Shown here: positions 45,448-56,918 of the stretch, piece after piece
Position numbering within the stretch: the stretch's first letter is position 1
Layout of the letters: the number at the start of each line of letters is the position of its first letter
The notes under the pieces: model-generated
The model's database searches: none
What the model was told of the DNA's origin: nothing
Seen by the model: the letters and a program-made list of their open reading frames with translations, nothing else
NCBI RefSeq assembly: GCF_000708205.1
Contig: NW_014575558.1
Coordinates: 372,001-436,000 of the forward strand
Origin: Mixia osmundae IAM 14324
Lineage: Eukaryota > Basidiomycota > Mixiomycetes > Mixiales > Mixiaceae
Length of the DNA: 64,000 nucleotides
Reading direction: 5' to 3'
Position numbers and translations under genes: made by a program

Positions 45448-47009
45448 TCAGTATGTCCAAGACGATGCACGTGCCAGCAGACCTTGCGGCGTAATCAGGT
45501 CCCATTGTGCGGCTGGACAGTCTTGGTGATGATCCGGATCTCCTCGCGGAACACAGAAGATGACGACGTCTGAGCTCAGTATTGAGATACGTCCCTGTTG
45601 AAGTACGCGCAAGTGAGTCAGTGGACGTAGTATGTCAAGAACGGACCGTGTTGCCGGTGATCTTGAATCTGAGTTTCGCGTAAGCGTCGCAGCTGCAGTA
45701 TCATCAGAACTTGTACGATCGATTGAGCAACAGACGTACCAGTCGCGCCATGCCATCCATTCCAGGTTGTCTGGCATAGCATCTAAATTCAGGCTGGGTA
45801 TCACGAAGCTGGCGGTCGTCTGGTCCCAGTTGTATCGGTGAAGCGTGAAGCCGCGGCCCACGATACCGTCATCCTGCCAGATCTTTCGACTTAGACCTTG
45901 AGCGATGATCAATGCCAGGCCTACCAGAAAGATATCCCAATCCTTTCCAGGCTCCTTCGGCGCGATGGCTGCGAACGTGAGGATGATAGGCGATTCGGAC
46001 AGTGCCGGACGGTTGAGAATAAGAGCGTGTGCGTTTGGATTGGTGCTCGTCTTGTCGCAGATTGCCTGCTGGGGTATGAGCTAGTGGAACCACCTCAAAG
46101 AACGCAAATTGACATGAACGTAGACTTTGGACGCTGAGTGTCAGCAACTCCCTGGCACGAGTATAGCAACGAACGCGAATATGCCCAGAGCTTAGCTTGA
46201 TCTGCCGCCAAATCTGTCACAGTCGCATCAAATTCGATACCCGGCGAGCAGAGCGTGAGTTCTGAAAAGACATGTGTCTCAGTGCGATCTGGACTGGCAT
46301 ATTGGCAGATCGACCTTTAGGCTGGCCGATCAAGTCAGGTTGACAGCGTTCGTCGGACTTAGCCAGAGGACTGGGTCGACAATATAGACGGATTGCTGAA
46401 GTGCCGAGAGTGAAGACAACTTTCTGGTCAGCATCGACAAAGATCACGGTTCTTAGGATAGGCAAGCAACAATGCGACCATTTTTGTAGCTCGGCGTCCA
46501 ACCCTGCAAAGTCTCTGAGCGTGATGGTAACGTCAATCGAAGTTCCTTTTGGGCCTGGCTTCCCCGGAAGAACAGCGCCAGCAAAGTCAAACGCAATTCC
46601 GGCCTGTGGTCGATTCAGATCCCGTCATCTCCGGAAGGAGCATGCACTTGCTCCAGTGGACTCTGGCTCCCACACGAGCTGACCCGTAGCACTGTCACGT
46701 TGCTTCTTCATGATGAGCTGTATCTCAAACGGGCTCGCGCTACTTTTGCCAAATGTGAATGGGGCCGAGGTTCGACTTGGCTTGCAGACAGTCTGAGAAG
46801 TGCTTGAGAAATCCGCATGCCGCTGAGAAGGATCTGACGTGCCTGATACCAGACTATATGGCCGGCTCAGGGGCGGTATCGACGTGCCAAACCGACTTAC
46901 TGGCAATCTTGAACTGACGCGGGAGCGGTAGGTCTCGAGTCTCGATGGCATTGCTCAGAACATGGGAACACAGGTTGATGAGGCAGCAGTAGAGCGCAAA
47001 GATGATCAT
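45448..47009 (-). CDS. Secreted two-module cysteine protein
   Basis: Signal-like N-terminus M-I-I-F-A-L-Y-C-C-L-I-N-L-C-S-H-V-L-S. Module 1: S-T-S-Q-T-V-C-K-P, V-T-I-T-L-R-D-F-A-G-L, Q-K-W-S-H-CC-L-P, V-V-F-T-L-G, I-R-L-Y-C, C-Q-P, I-G-Q-P-K. Module 2: E-L-T-L-C-S-P-G-I-E-F, A-I-C-D-K, a T-A-S-F-V-I strand, M-A-W-R-D-W, V-V-I-F-C, C-P-A-A, I-T-P-Q-G. The GTAAGT intron after F-K-I-A and the GC intron 46651-46604 (GGA/GCAAGT) restore frame. The intron at the module boundary, starting G/GTCGAT, is phase 1, as in the other two-module genes. A last tail exon may lie downstream of 45448. Confidence 0.68.
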
Positions 47010-47185
47010 GCTGCCCGGTCGACGAGACGGAAAACAGGAATTGCCGCACAATGCAACAGCTTGCACGTGTGCACAGTCGCGTGTCGTCTTGGTCTTGGGA
47101 ACTTGGGAAATTTCGATCGGCGTACCTAGGTCGAGGAGATCTGGGCAGCTGAGGCCCTGGGCGTGGCACGCACCAGAGTCCTCAG

Positions 47186-48967
47186 ATGCTCGTCAGGTGC
47201 ACCTGTCGCTTCAGCAGTAGGCTCGCAAGTAGCCTTCCATGCAGGCCAGTCTATGAACATGCAACGCGCTGGCGCCAAGCATACAGCAGTGCATCCCACG
47301 CCGCACGAGCACAACTCGACAGAGCGATTCGGCAGCCTCTTCTGGAGCGTATGCCAAGCTCAGGTTCGATAGCAACGGCAATCAATCAGCCTCTCGTCGG
47401 CGCAGTGAGAGTACAGTGGCCAGATGGCGCAGCCTCGTCCTTGTACGCCTACCAATCCTACACACGGCGCAAGCTTATGTCCCCCGTTAAAGTGATTACA
47501 TGTGGCTCAGAGATCACTGTCAGTCAAGCGAGAGCATGCATCATGTCACTCGACAGCGCCTACTTGATACCGCAAGCGTAGGCTAAAACCCTTGGCCAAC
47601 GCACGCACCGCTGACGGCGCTCACAGCTTTCGCGTGACCTCGCGCCTCGAGCTATCGATGCAAGCTCTGAAGGCCTCAAGATCACCTGTAGGTAGCCGTG
47701 CCATTTATGCCGAGAGAGTCTCATCAGCTCCCAGGGAATGACATGGACGCACATACATCATTCTATCCGTGGCAATGGCTGCGGCGGCGCTCTTACAGCC
47801 CGTCACTGCACTGCTCGCCCACCTTCGACAAGCACCTGTGGGCAGCAAACGAGATGCAGCAGTCTCCTCCGATCGTTGACTATGCCAGCGTCATGTCGGG
47901 TGATGAAGGCCTGCTAGATTGGCTTGACAAAATCGTGCGTCGCGTCTCAGTCTCGTCTATACTCGTTGTACTCACGCCCTGCGAAAGCACATCTATGGCT
48001 TCGCGTTCGTGCAAGGCGTGCCAGTATCTCCCGAAGCGACTGAACAGCTCATCAGACGAATGTACGCTCGATCCTGCTGCCCCATCGCCCGCTGACTTTG
48101 TTCCACGCAGTGCATTGTATGTTTCATTCAGCTAGCTTCGACAGATCTGACAGGCTGCGCAGCATCAGAGAGACACACTACGGTGGCTTTTGGGACTTCA
48201 CCGCAGATCTTGCGCACGGAGATACAGCGTACACCAACTTGGCTCTCGGCGCACACACCGATACGACCTACTTCACTGACGTCAGTCCGTCTGCGAAATC
48301 CAAAAATTCTTTTACTGACTTCCAAGTACAGCCCTGTGGGCTGCAAATGTTTCACCTGCTTTCATCGCGCGACACTCACGAAGGGGGACATTCGCTGCTC
48401 GTAGACGGGTTTGCGTGCGCTGCGAGACTCCGAGCAGATTCGCCACAACTCTACAAGCTCCTGTCGGAGCTACCTATACCCTCACACGCCTCTGGTGACG
48501 CCAATGCACTCTTACGTCCACTAAGGCCGAGACCAGCGCTCGAGCACGACGACGAAGGACAGCTGATATCTGTCCGATGGAATAATGATGATCGTGCGCC
48601 GATCGGTCAAGGCAAGAGCTGGCAGGGTCTGTGGACTTTAGATGATGGAAGACGGGTCTCGAGAGTGGTGGCATTCTATCACGCTGTGCAAGCTTGGGAA
48701 CGTATTGTCCGCAGTAAACAAGCTGAATACTGGACGCCACTCGAGCCCGGAAAAGCACTCAGTGCGTCCTGCCGCTGTCACTAGAGATTTTGCGATCTGA
48801 CATTATGCGCAGTCTTTGATAATCTGCGAGTGCTGCACGGTCGCTCGAGCTTTACAGGTCAGCGGCGCCTATGTGGCGCCTATGTCAATGGCGATGATTA
48901 CCGCTCGAAACGCTTCTTACTCAGGCGAAGACTAGGCAAGCAGATCGAAGACGATGCCGTGTTCTAG
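47186..48967 (+). CDS. Trimethyllysine dioxygenase (carnitine biosynthesis)
   Basis: Fe(II)/2-oxoglutarate enzyme that hydroxylates 6-N-trimethyllysine, the first step of carnitine synthesis in mitochondria. From the ATG at 47186 the first 50 residues are an Arg/Ser/Ala presequence. Then come A-V-R-V-Q-W-P-D-G (the N-terminal domain), D-K-H-L-W-A-A-N, G-F-A-F-V-Q-G-V-P, and Y-G-G-F-W-D-F. The iron motif is G-A-H-T-D-T-T-Y-F. The terminal part has V-L-H-G-R-S-S-F-T-G-Q-R-R-L-C-G-A-Y-V-N, where His and Arg bind iron and 2-oxoglutarate. Six or more exons; the FTD/PCG joint uses GTCAGT, and the last joint (A-L to F-D-N-L) uses GTGCGT. The close relative gamma-butyrobetaine dioxygenase is the main alternative; C-G-A-Y-V-N favours the trimethyllysine enzyme. 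Confidence 0.88.
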
Positions 48968-48981
48968 CATTGCATACTGTC

Positions 48982-50406
48982 TTACAGCTCTATATGTGCA
49001 TGCGTGTCTTGATGCTGCGATTGGACCATGACGCTGAGGATCTCGTGAATGAGATCAGCAGCGAGCATGGTCGTGAGTTCTGCGTTGGTGTCGTATGCAG
49101 GCGAGACTTCTACTAAATCCATGCCGACAAAGTTGAGCCCGACGAGACCTCTGAGCATTTTCTTGAGCTCGCGAGAGGTGAAGCCACCGCTCTCCGGCGT
49201 GCCGGCTGCTTGCCAATATCAGTCACTCGTTGCACCTTACGCTGTGCAGACGCACTCGCTGGAGCCATCGAAGGATCGACAACACTACAAAGGTGATGAG
49301 TACATGCTTTCGCAGAGCAAAATCGCTTACTCGATATCGACGCTTAGATAGACGGGCTTCGAGCCCACGCGTGCACGAAGGGCATCGGCTACGCCGTCCG
49401 CACCGAGATCGTCGATATCGTCCGTGGTCACATAGGTGAATCCGACCTGGCTGTCATGCTCGAGATCTCCTTTGCCCAGTCTGGTACGAATGCCAGCATG
49501 GATGCATGGACCGAGCAACCCCTCTGCGCACGCTCAGCAGCGGCCTCACTTCGGGCATCATGTTTACCCTTGTGAGCTACGTGGAACATTGTACCGTGAT
49601 TGATCTGGGAGGTCGGACTGTCGGCGCCGGCGTAGCCTGCAGGATCCCATGTATCGAGATGCGCATCGACTGCTTACGTGTGAATTCCGAGGCAGTCTCT
49701 GTGCAAACACAACATACAGTGTATCACGGAGATAGGCCCATAGACTTGGTATAGCTCTCGCAAAATGGGCAAGACGATACTATGATCGCCGCCGAGGGTG
49801 AGGACGCGAGGGCGAGCGATGCCATCAGCCGCAAGTGCAGCTGTAGACGGTCGCAAAGCGCGTCTATTGAGCATACTTCTATAGGCAGTCTGCAATTGCT
49901 GCATAGCGATCGCGGGATCGTACGGGCTCAGAGGTACGTCGCCTGCATCTATGATCTTGAGTCCGAGATCATACGGGTCGATCTTTTGCGCTATGCTGTA
50001 GCCTCGGCCTGGCCTCTGTCTTCGTGAGCCAGTCCTGATGCCCTGAGGTCCAAAGCGTGCGCCGGGCCGGTAGCTTACGGAGCCGTCAAAGGGCACGCCT
50101 GCTCGGTCAGATTGGATAAAGACATGCGGTGCGTTCGATTGGACGGACCGAAGATAGCAAAGTCGAAGCGTTCAGACGAGTTTGCGAGAGCATCGAGATA
50201 GGGAAGATGAGCGAATGTGTGTATGCCGCTAAAGGGTAGCTCGCCGAGATGGGAATAGTTGTTCACTTTCAGGATAGATCAGGACCAATGCGAGTAAGCC
50301 TGCATCTCGACGGACCCCAGGCACTTGCTGCGGCATCGAGATCGGTGATGTCGCATCGTACGTGCACGAGTAGCGCGGCTAAGCTCAGCAATCCTGAGCG
50401 CACCAT
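48982..50406 (-). CDS. Secreted agmatinase-like ureohydrolase
   Basis: Mn-dependent arginase-fold enzyme. Motifs in order: [33 protein letters not shown], and [19 protein letters not shown]. These supply all six metal ligands. The motifs are rebuilt across short GT-AG introns, for example F-G to V-P-F-D (near 50145-50090) and D-I-D to V-V-D (near 49340-49285). The ATG at 50406 opens with a hydrophobic signal peptide ([18 protein letters not shown]), so the product probably enters the secretory pathway. It ends 15 bp from the convergent dioxygenase gene. Substrate could be agmatine, guanidinobutyrate or a related guanidine compound. Confidence 0.88.
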
Positions 50407-50690
50407 GTTTAGAGGCAGCTCTTTCTACTTGACGCGCATCATTCCCATTTCACGCTCTTGATCATCTCAAGAGAGCTTAGAGAAGCCTGCATTGATCTTG
50501 TACAGACATCATCGCCATGTGAACATAGCGAAACCTGGCCCTTCGAGCTCGCTCTCTGTCTGAGTTGAGTGAACATGCGTGGTCTGCTGGCCAACTTTTT
50601 TTTCGAAGCCACACGGGCAAAGTCGCGACGATAGCGACAGCGCAGCGCAACTCGGCACAACTTCCTCTCGCTTCACTTGATCGCGACGAG

Positions 50691-52547
50691 ATGGTCGGCT
50701 TCTTCACGCCTTCGCTTGGCGCAGTCCAGGGTGCTTTCCAAACGCCATCGTTCGGCGGCTTCAGCTCGCTCACTCGAGTGGGCGTGCTCGATGATGCAAA
50801 ATCAAAAGCACAGCGTGAGTCGTTCTGCTTTGCCAGCCTTCTCAGGCGCACAGTGCTCACGATCTCGTCATGCGCGTGTAGAGCTGGAAAAGGAAGCAAA
50901 GAACGCGGCAGATTCGGCAAGCGACAAGGCAAAGTCTGCCTACAATGACGCACAGAGCGAACTCAGCAAAGCCGCTGGATACGCCAAGAACGCTGCAGCG
51001 GGCGCGCCAGAGCCGAGCGGCAAGATTCCTCTCTACTCTACCCAGGCAAGTGAATGCCCTCCCGTCAGTCGGCCGCGCTCATAGACGAGGTCGATGGCAG
51101 TACTACTACACGTGCGCGATTGGCGGTATCGTTGCTTGCGGTACAACCCACGCGTTGGTCACCCCGCTCGATCTGGTCAAATGCAGACGTCAAGTCGACA
51201 AGAACCTCTACAAGGGCAACATGGATGGCTGGAGCAAGATCTGGGCCGAGAACGGTCTACGAGGTCTCTAGTTCGTCCGAGCTCTGTTTTCGCTGTTTTT
51301 GACTCACTCACACGGATCTGGCAGCACCGGTGTCGGTCCCACTTTGATTGGTTACTCCATGCAAGGCGCATGCAAAGTAAGGACCCCCGTCCGGCTCGAT
51401 AGACGCGTCTGATGTGCCGTTTGCGCAGTACGGTTTCTACGAATACTTCAAAAAGACTTACTCTGACATGGCCGGCGTCGAGAACGCCAAGAAGTACAAG
51501 GATGCCATCTACCTTGCCGGTTCCGCCTCTGCCGAATTCATTGCCGATGTTGCGCTCGTTCCCGTGCGTCTGGGACTGACGAGATCAGCGTATGGCTAAC
51601 TTTCGAGTCGTGAGCGCACAGATGGAAGCAGTCAAGGTCCGAATTCAGACCACTATCCCGCCTTTCGCAAAGGGCGTCGTCGACGGTACACAGAAGATTA
51701 TCGCCGCTGAAGGCACTGGTGCTCTCTACAAATCACTCCCGTCTCTCTGGTCTCGCCAGATCCCTTACACGATGGTACACGCCTCTGTACGAGTTGCGAG
51801 AAGCATGTGCTCATTCTTGCGACAGATGAAATTCTGGTCTTTCGAAGCCACCGTCACGCAGATCTACAAATACCTCGGCAAGCCAAAGTCGTCTTACAAC
51901 AAGCTCGAACAGCTCGGGTAAGTGCCTCGACACATACTTTGCATGATCTCAATTGACGCCTACACGCAGTGTCTCGTTCCTGGGCGGTTACATTGCTGGG
52001 TAGGATGCTTCTCCAATCTTGCTATATATAGGTCTGACAGACGCGCAACGCTCACAGTGTATTCTGTGCTGTCGTCTCTCACCCCGGTCGGTGCAAGGTG
52101 CTGCCTGTCAGTCTCGCAGGCCCTGATGTTCGTTTTGACAGCCGACACGATGGTATCCAAGCTCAACGCTGCTGGCAAGACCGGTGTGGCCAAGCCCACC
52201 GTTGGCTCGATCTACAAGGAAATCGGCTTCAACGGTCTCTGGGCAGGTCTCGGTACTCGTATCGGTACGTGGAGCTTCGTACGAGCATTTGCAAAGGTGC
52301 TCATACGACTGCTTTCTTACAGTCATGATTGGCACGCTCACTGTCAGTCTCCTGCATTGATCAATCCTCGCGAGTGACCGGTGCTGATGTTCGTATGTTC
52401 TCAGGCACTGCAATGGCTCATTTACGACTCGGTCAAGACCTACTCGGGTCTGCCTACCACCGGTGCTGTCGAGGAGCCCCTGGCAAGTCAAGCCCTTCTT
52501 CCTCGCAACCTTGCGCTGACCAATGGCTCGCTTTATAGAAGAAGTAG
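50691..52547 (+). CDS. Mitochondrial phosphate carrier
   Basis: Inner-membrane carrier (SLC25A3/MIR1/PIC2 type) that imports phosphate for ATP synthesis. Three mitochondrial-carrier repeats: T-P-L-D-L-V-K-C-R-R-Q, V-P-M-E-A-V-K-V-R-I-Q and H-P-A-D-T-M-V-S-K. These follow a 110-residue Ala/Lys-rich leader. G-I-V-A-C-G-T-T-H and G-L-Y-T-G-V-G-P-T also match the phosphate carrier. Introns split each repeat. The last intron (52483-52538) starts with GC (CTG/GCAAGT) and leaves the normal lysine-ending C-terminus (E-E-P-L-K-K); without it an unlikely 30-residue extension would be read. Confidence 0.92.
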
Positions 52548-52860
52548 GGAAGTCACAATCTTCTGTGCTCGCAGACTGGGCTCGGTCTCATAATGCAATC
52601 TCTCGTGCCGTTAGACGTTCCTGACCTGCTGCCCTTCCTGAGCGGGAACAATCGCGAATTACGACTTCGCGCTGTGTGCGTGCGTGACTGACGACTGACT
52701 CGCACACGCAGACAGACAGCGCTGCAAGCAGGTCTTGCTGCCAGCTTTCCCTGCAAGGGCAGCGCAGCGCTCTTTGAGAAGCCAGACGTAAGCGTGCTTC
52801 TGCTTGCGAGCCGAGTCCTCGCAAGCGCAGGCGTCACTTGTCAGGCACAGAGGGGCAAAC

Positions 52861-54597
52861 ATGTCTCGACCTGTGCAGTCATCGGCTGGCCTGCTCACGC
52901 GCAGACGACGCCTGCCCAGACGGTCGGGTGATGCAGTGGCGAGTGCTGCTCAGCCTTCATCGCCGACTGCGAGCGAGCCTGTTGCCGCATCGGCAAAGTC
53001 ATCGCCCAAGCCTGCGACAGTCAGCCTGGCTAGCAAAGATGCCCAGCCGCTGGCGTCTACATCAACTGTCGATCAGCCCAAAGCGGTAGAGGTAGTCAAG
53101 AAGGCACCCTCATTCCGCTCAAGGACACCGAGACTCAATATACCCTATGTCAATCCGCCCGTGGTGTCGAGGTCGACGGTCTTGCTCGACTCCATCTTTG
53201 CGCTCCATCGCCCGCTACTCGAGCTGCCAGTACCTGTCACTAACCGCAAGACGACTCGCCATCTGCCTGTGGCTCAACTTGAAGCAGCAGACGAGGCCAC
53301 GACGAGCAAGAATCACTTATCGCCCCTCTTGAGGAGCACAGTGGAGAGCTTCGAAGAGGAGGAGACAAGTGACGAGCTCGCCGTTGCATCGGAAGAACAC
53401 GAGGAGATGGCAGACTACTCGCCCGCAGAAGCAGACTCTCAGGCTCTCAAACGGAAACGATTGCGCAAAGAGCTCGAGGCTCGTATCTTGGGCGAGCCAG
53501 ACGGCCTCGATGACCGCGTGGCTGACCAAGTCATTCGCATTCTCGCCGATCGAGTGCCTTTCTCGCCACCATCGGCTCCTGAGCCACAGACAATCCATAG
53601 ACCGATCAGTCCGCCACTGCGCATGCAAAAGCCGGCGACACGTCAGCGCGAGGCGGCTTTGGCGTACCTGAAGCCTTTCAGTGGCAGAGACCAGTCAGCC
53701 GCATCGAACTCCAAAGGCAAAGTTAGTACGGACTTCAATGCAATGACGTCCAGTATCGCAGCCGGGCAGTTCTTACACGAGGCGCTCATCTCGTCAGAAT
53801 GGAAAGGGAAGCTCGAATGGAGCAAGATACTAGATGACATGCAAGCTGCTGTACCTGGCGACAAGAAAGCTTCGCCAAGTCAGTCACAGAAGCTATCGCG
53901 AGTGGTGCAGCAGATCATGAATACTGCTCCACCGCTCGCTAGATCTGCTTCTTCTTCCTTTCGTCGGATGCCGAGACCTTCCCATCTCATTAATGGTGGA
54001 CAAGTCGTCAAGAATCGTGAAACACCATCAGCTGGAACAGCAACTGCCTATATTGCCAATGACGCAGCCCAGGTCAACGAGATGGTTGCTAAGCTCAGAA
54101 AGCAAGGCTTCGTCGTCGTCGAACAGTCGAGCATAGAAGGAGCGGACAGTGTCATCAAGGCCATCGTCAATCGTCTGCGGAAAGTCATCAAGAAGGCGAC
54201 GGGAGCAGACCTACCAGACCAGCGCGGTGTTACTATGATCAGCATGGAGCAACCCCTCTCGAAGCGGTCGTTCGAGGCAGACTTTTTCAAGCGTAACGAT
54301 CTCGAGCGCAGCGATTTTCTGGCCTCACTTGGCGGAACAGAGATTACCGTCGGGACGCTCGATGCAGATGGTATGCCAGCGACTATTTTTGAGCCCCTCG
54401 GACCTCGCAGTTCGGTCGGTCGCGGTCGACGCATCGGCATGGACAGCGTGAAGCGAAAGCGCAAGAAGAAGATTTCCAAGCACAAGTACAAGAAGCGCAG
54501 GTTCGTCTTCACGACTCTGAAAATCGCTCCCACGCTGAATGATTTGCAATTTCACAGAAAGCTGCAGCGAGCTGAGCGCAAGCGCCTCGGCAAGTAA
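52861..54597 (+). CDS. Mitochondrial ribosomal protein mS38/COX24 family
   Basis: The extreme C-terminus has the family signature: K-R-K-R-K-K-K-I-S-K-H-K-Y-K-K-R-R, then across an intron (54499-54560 region, GTTCGT to TCACAG) K-L-Q-R-A-E-R-K-R-L-G-K. This is the COX24/AURKAIP1 basic helix of the small mitoribosomal subunit. The first 60 residues are basic with no clear domain, consistent with a presequence. The remaining 480 or so residues are disordered and specific to this gene: the usual mS38 is about 100-200 residues, so this is strongly extended. A segment V-N-E-M-V-A-K-L-R-K-Q-G-F-V-V-V-E-Q may be a folded part. It could also be a fusion in which only the tail is ribosomal. Confidence 0.75.
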   Translation: MSRPVQSSAGLLTRRRRLPRRSGDAVASAAQPSSPTASEPVAASAKSSPKPATVSLASKDAQPLASTSTVDQPKAVEVVKKAPSFRSRTPRLNIPYVNPPVVSRSTVLLDSIFALHRPLLELPVPVTNRKTTRHLPVAQLEAADEATTSKNHLSPLLRSTVESFEEEETSDELAVASEEHEEMADYSPAEADSQALKRKRLRKELEARILGEPDGLDDRVADQVIRILADRVPFSPPSAPEPQTIHRPISPPLRMQKPATRQREAALAYLKPFSGRDQSAASNSKGKVSTDFNAMTSSIAAGQFLHEALISSEWKGKLEWSKILDDMQAAVPGDKKASPSQSQKLSRVVQQIMNTAPPLARSASSSFRRMPRPSHLINGGQVVKNRETPSAGTATAYIANDAAQVNEMVAKLRKQGFVVVEQSSIEGADSVIKAIVNRLRKVIKKATGADLPDQRGVTMISMEQPLSKRSFEADFFKRNDLERSDFLASLGGTEITVGTLDADGMPATIFEPLGPRSSVGRGRRIGMDSVKRKRKKKISKHKYKKRRFVFTTLKIAPTLNDLQFHRKLQRAERKRLGK

Positions 54598-54758
54598 GCT
54601 TCTCAAATCGTCTTTCTGGTCCATACCATGCGAGTCTGCGACTGAACTGTCTTGCGCATGATTTGGCTAGTCCCGTGTTTGCGGCCCAATGCATTTTCCC
54701 AAAATCGTACAAGCACAGACAATGCCAATTGCTCATGTTGCCGGGTATATCGATGCGA

Positions 54759-56918
54759 TCAATTCTCCTCACCAATGCTGGACTCTGTCAAGGTACTGGT
54801 CATACTTCGCATGCTCGACATCAAGCTTGAGAGCGAAGTTGAACTGCCGGAATCTTTCGTCAGATCGCTTCCCTCGCCGTCGTTCTGAGAGAAGCTGGAC
54901 GATTTTGTCCGGCGTTCGGAAACGAGTTGACGGAACTTGTTGGCCACCCGCTTTGCGCGGCCAATGTAAATGAACGCGGAGGCAAGATCCGCGTCGGTCG
55001 TCTCTGGCAAAGCTTCGCAGTTGTCTTCCTTGGACGGTAGCGGGCTCTGCTCGCTCTCTGTTATCCAAGGATGTACCTGCTCTCGAAAGTCAGCTATGCA
55101 CCAAAATTACTGCATGGGTTGAGTACCCTCAATTGCTCGATGGTGATCCGCCGTTTGGGACACTTGTCGAGCAGCTTTTTCAAAACATCTTTGAGATCAT
55201 CGCCAAGCTCTTTTGGCAGCTTGACCCTGCTTTACCACTTTCAACAGTGTTCCATGCCAGGATCCATTACGTACGGATCGTTCTTGATCATTTCGTATAG
55301 CTCGAGTGGATTGTGGGTGGCAAAAGGCAGTCTGCCGCAAACGAGGCAGTAAAGCGTGACGCCCATCGCCCATACGTCCGCAGCCTTGACATGGATCTCG
55401 CCATGTTGTGCTGCGCGCTAGTCAGATTGACTGATCGAGACAAGCGGCGTAAACTGACAGACACACAGCTCCGGACTGAGGAAGGCGGGACTGCCGACGT
55501 TTTGTTTGCTCAGATCGGTTCCCTTGTGAAACATCTCGGATACGCCAAAGTCTGCCAGCTTGCACACTTCGCGATCTTTCGTGGCGAGCAGAATGTTGTC
55601 CGGCTTGATGTCTCTGCACCTGCGTGTCAGGAGACTGAAGTGAGTGGGCAGAATGACTGACCGGTGCACGATGTCGTTGCTGTGTAGATATTCCACCGCT
55701 GCTTCTTGTGTCAACTCGCGTTAGGGCCGAAGAGGTACTGCCGACCTAACAGAATCTGGCGAAAGTAATTGCGTGCAGTTGTTTCGTCGTACGCTTGGAC
55801 CTCCTCCTTGATTGACAGGTTCATTAAAGAGCCTCCTTCGCATAGCTCCACGACTGTGAGGACAGTCAGCGCTGAACAGCGGGCCATCCGACGATGATAT
55901 ACCCATGTATAGAGAATCGCGCTCGTTGACATCGAGGACCTCGTGCAGCCGCACGAGATTCGGATGGGTTAGCTTCTTCATCACAGCGATCTCGTGACCT
56001 GCGCGGTTTGTGAGTTAGGATGCAGATCAAAGGGAGCTACGTACGGATGAGCAGCAGAGGGTCCTCGTCGTTACTATTGCCGTTCTCCACGGGTGGTCGA
56101 GCGTGAGCAGTCATGGAGCCTTGTGTGCTCTGTGTGCCCTGTGAGGGCCTCTTGCGCCCTCTTTGTGCGCGCATCATCTCTGACTGAGCTCGCTTGCGGA
56201 GCCGCATCTTGGAAAACTCTTTGACTGCCCAACTGCGCCCCTGCTCGTCCTGAGCAACGCAGACGCTGCCGAAGCTGCCATGACCGATCTCCTTTCCGAG
56301 TACATACTGATTGATCCTTCGTGAGCCATCGCCAAGATCCTCATGGCGAGCATCGAGCGTCTCCTTCACACCGGGCTCCATGGAAGATGTTCTCCGGTGT
56401 CGCTTGAAGCCTTCTGGTGAGCTGGCCTCCGAGGCAGCTCTGTTCTTTGCAGAAGAGAGCGCTGCTTTGAGTGATTCTTTGGCAGACGTGGGCGACGTCG
56501 TAGCCGATCGTCCCGGCGGGTTCATCGTCTTGGGTGGAGTGTCATCGAGTTCTTCTGGCTCTTGTGCTAGCTGAGTGGGTGTCTGCTCCATCTCTTGAGG
56601 CTCTGAAGCCATAAGTGGAGGCTCCTCCGTCGCGGGCGACATGACGACTTGCTCTGGCGATTCTGTGCCGTCTTTGCTCAGCTGCAGCGACGGAATGCGA
56701 CCATTGGTGTGCGTTCCGTTGGCATTGCTCTGTTCTGACTTGGCAGGCTCATGCTCCGTCGACTCGGCATCTGCATCCGTCTCACTGCCCGATGCGATTG
56801 CGTCCGATGGTAATCTGGATAGCGTCATGGGTCGTCGACGTGCTCGACCATCGCTGCTCTGCCCGTGCTCCTCGTCGCCTGACGTCTCATGCTCGTCTGA
56901 CTCGCTATCATTCGTCAT
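54759..56918 (-). CDS. Ser/Thr kinase, CaMKK / SNF1-activating kinase-like
   Basis: The 175-residue N-terminus is acidic and disordered. The kinase domain begins Y-V-L-G-K-E-I-G-H-G-S-F-G-S-V with the lysine in W-A-V-K-E-F. Next come H-E-I-A-V-M-K-K-L-T-H-P-N-L-V, V-V-E-L-C-E-G-G-S-L, I-V-H-R-D-I-K-P-D-N (rebuilt over a GTCAGT intron), L-A-D-F-G-V-S, V-G-S-P-A-F-L-S-P-E, and D-V-W-A-M-G-V-T-L. Long inserts between strands 3 and helix C and the F-L-S-P-E activation segment are features of the Ssp1/Tos3/Sak1 group, which activates AMPK/SNF1. A Ser-rich tail ends at 54759. Exons are joined by short GT-AG introns. A closer identity to a named kinase was not attempted. Confidence 0.88.

Noticed and set aside
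47163-47372. An alternative short protein in another frame at the start of the dioxygenase gene
   Set aside because: The 47186 frame continues into the conserved V-R-V-Q-W-P-D-G block; the other frame does not.
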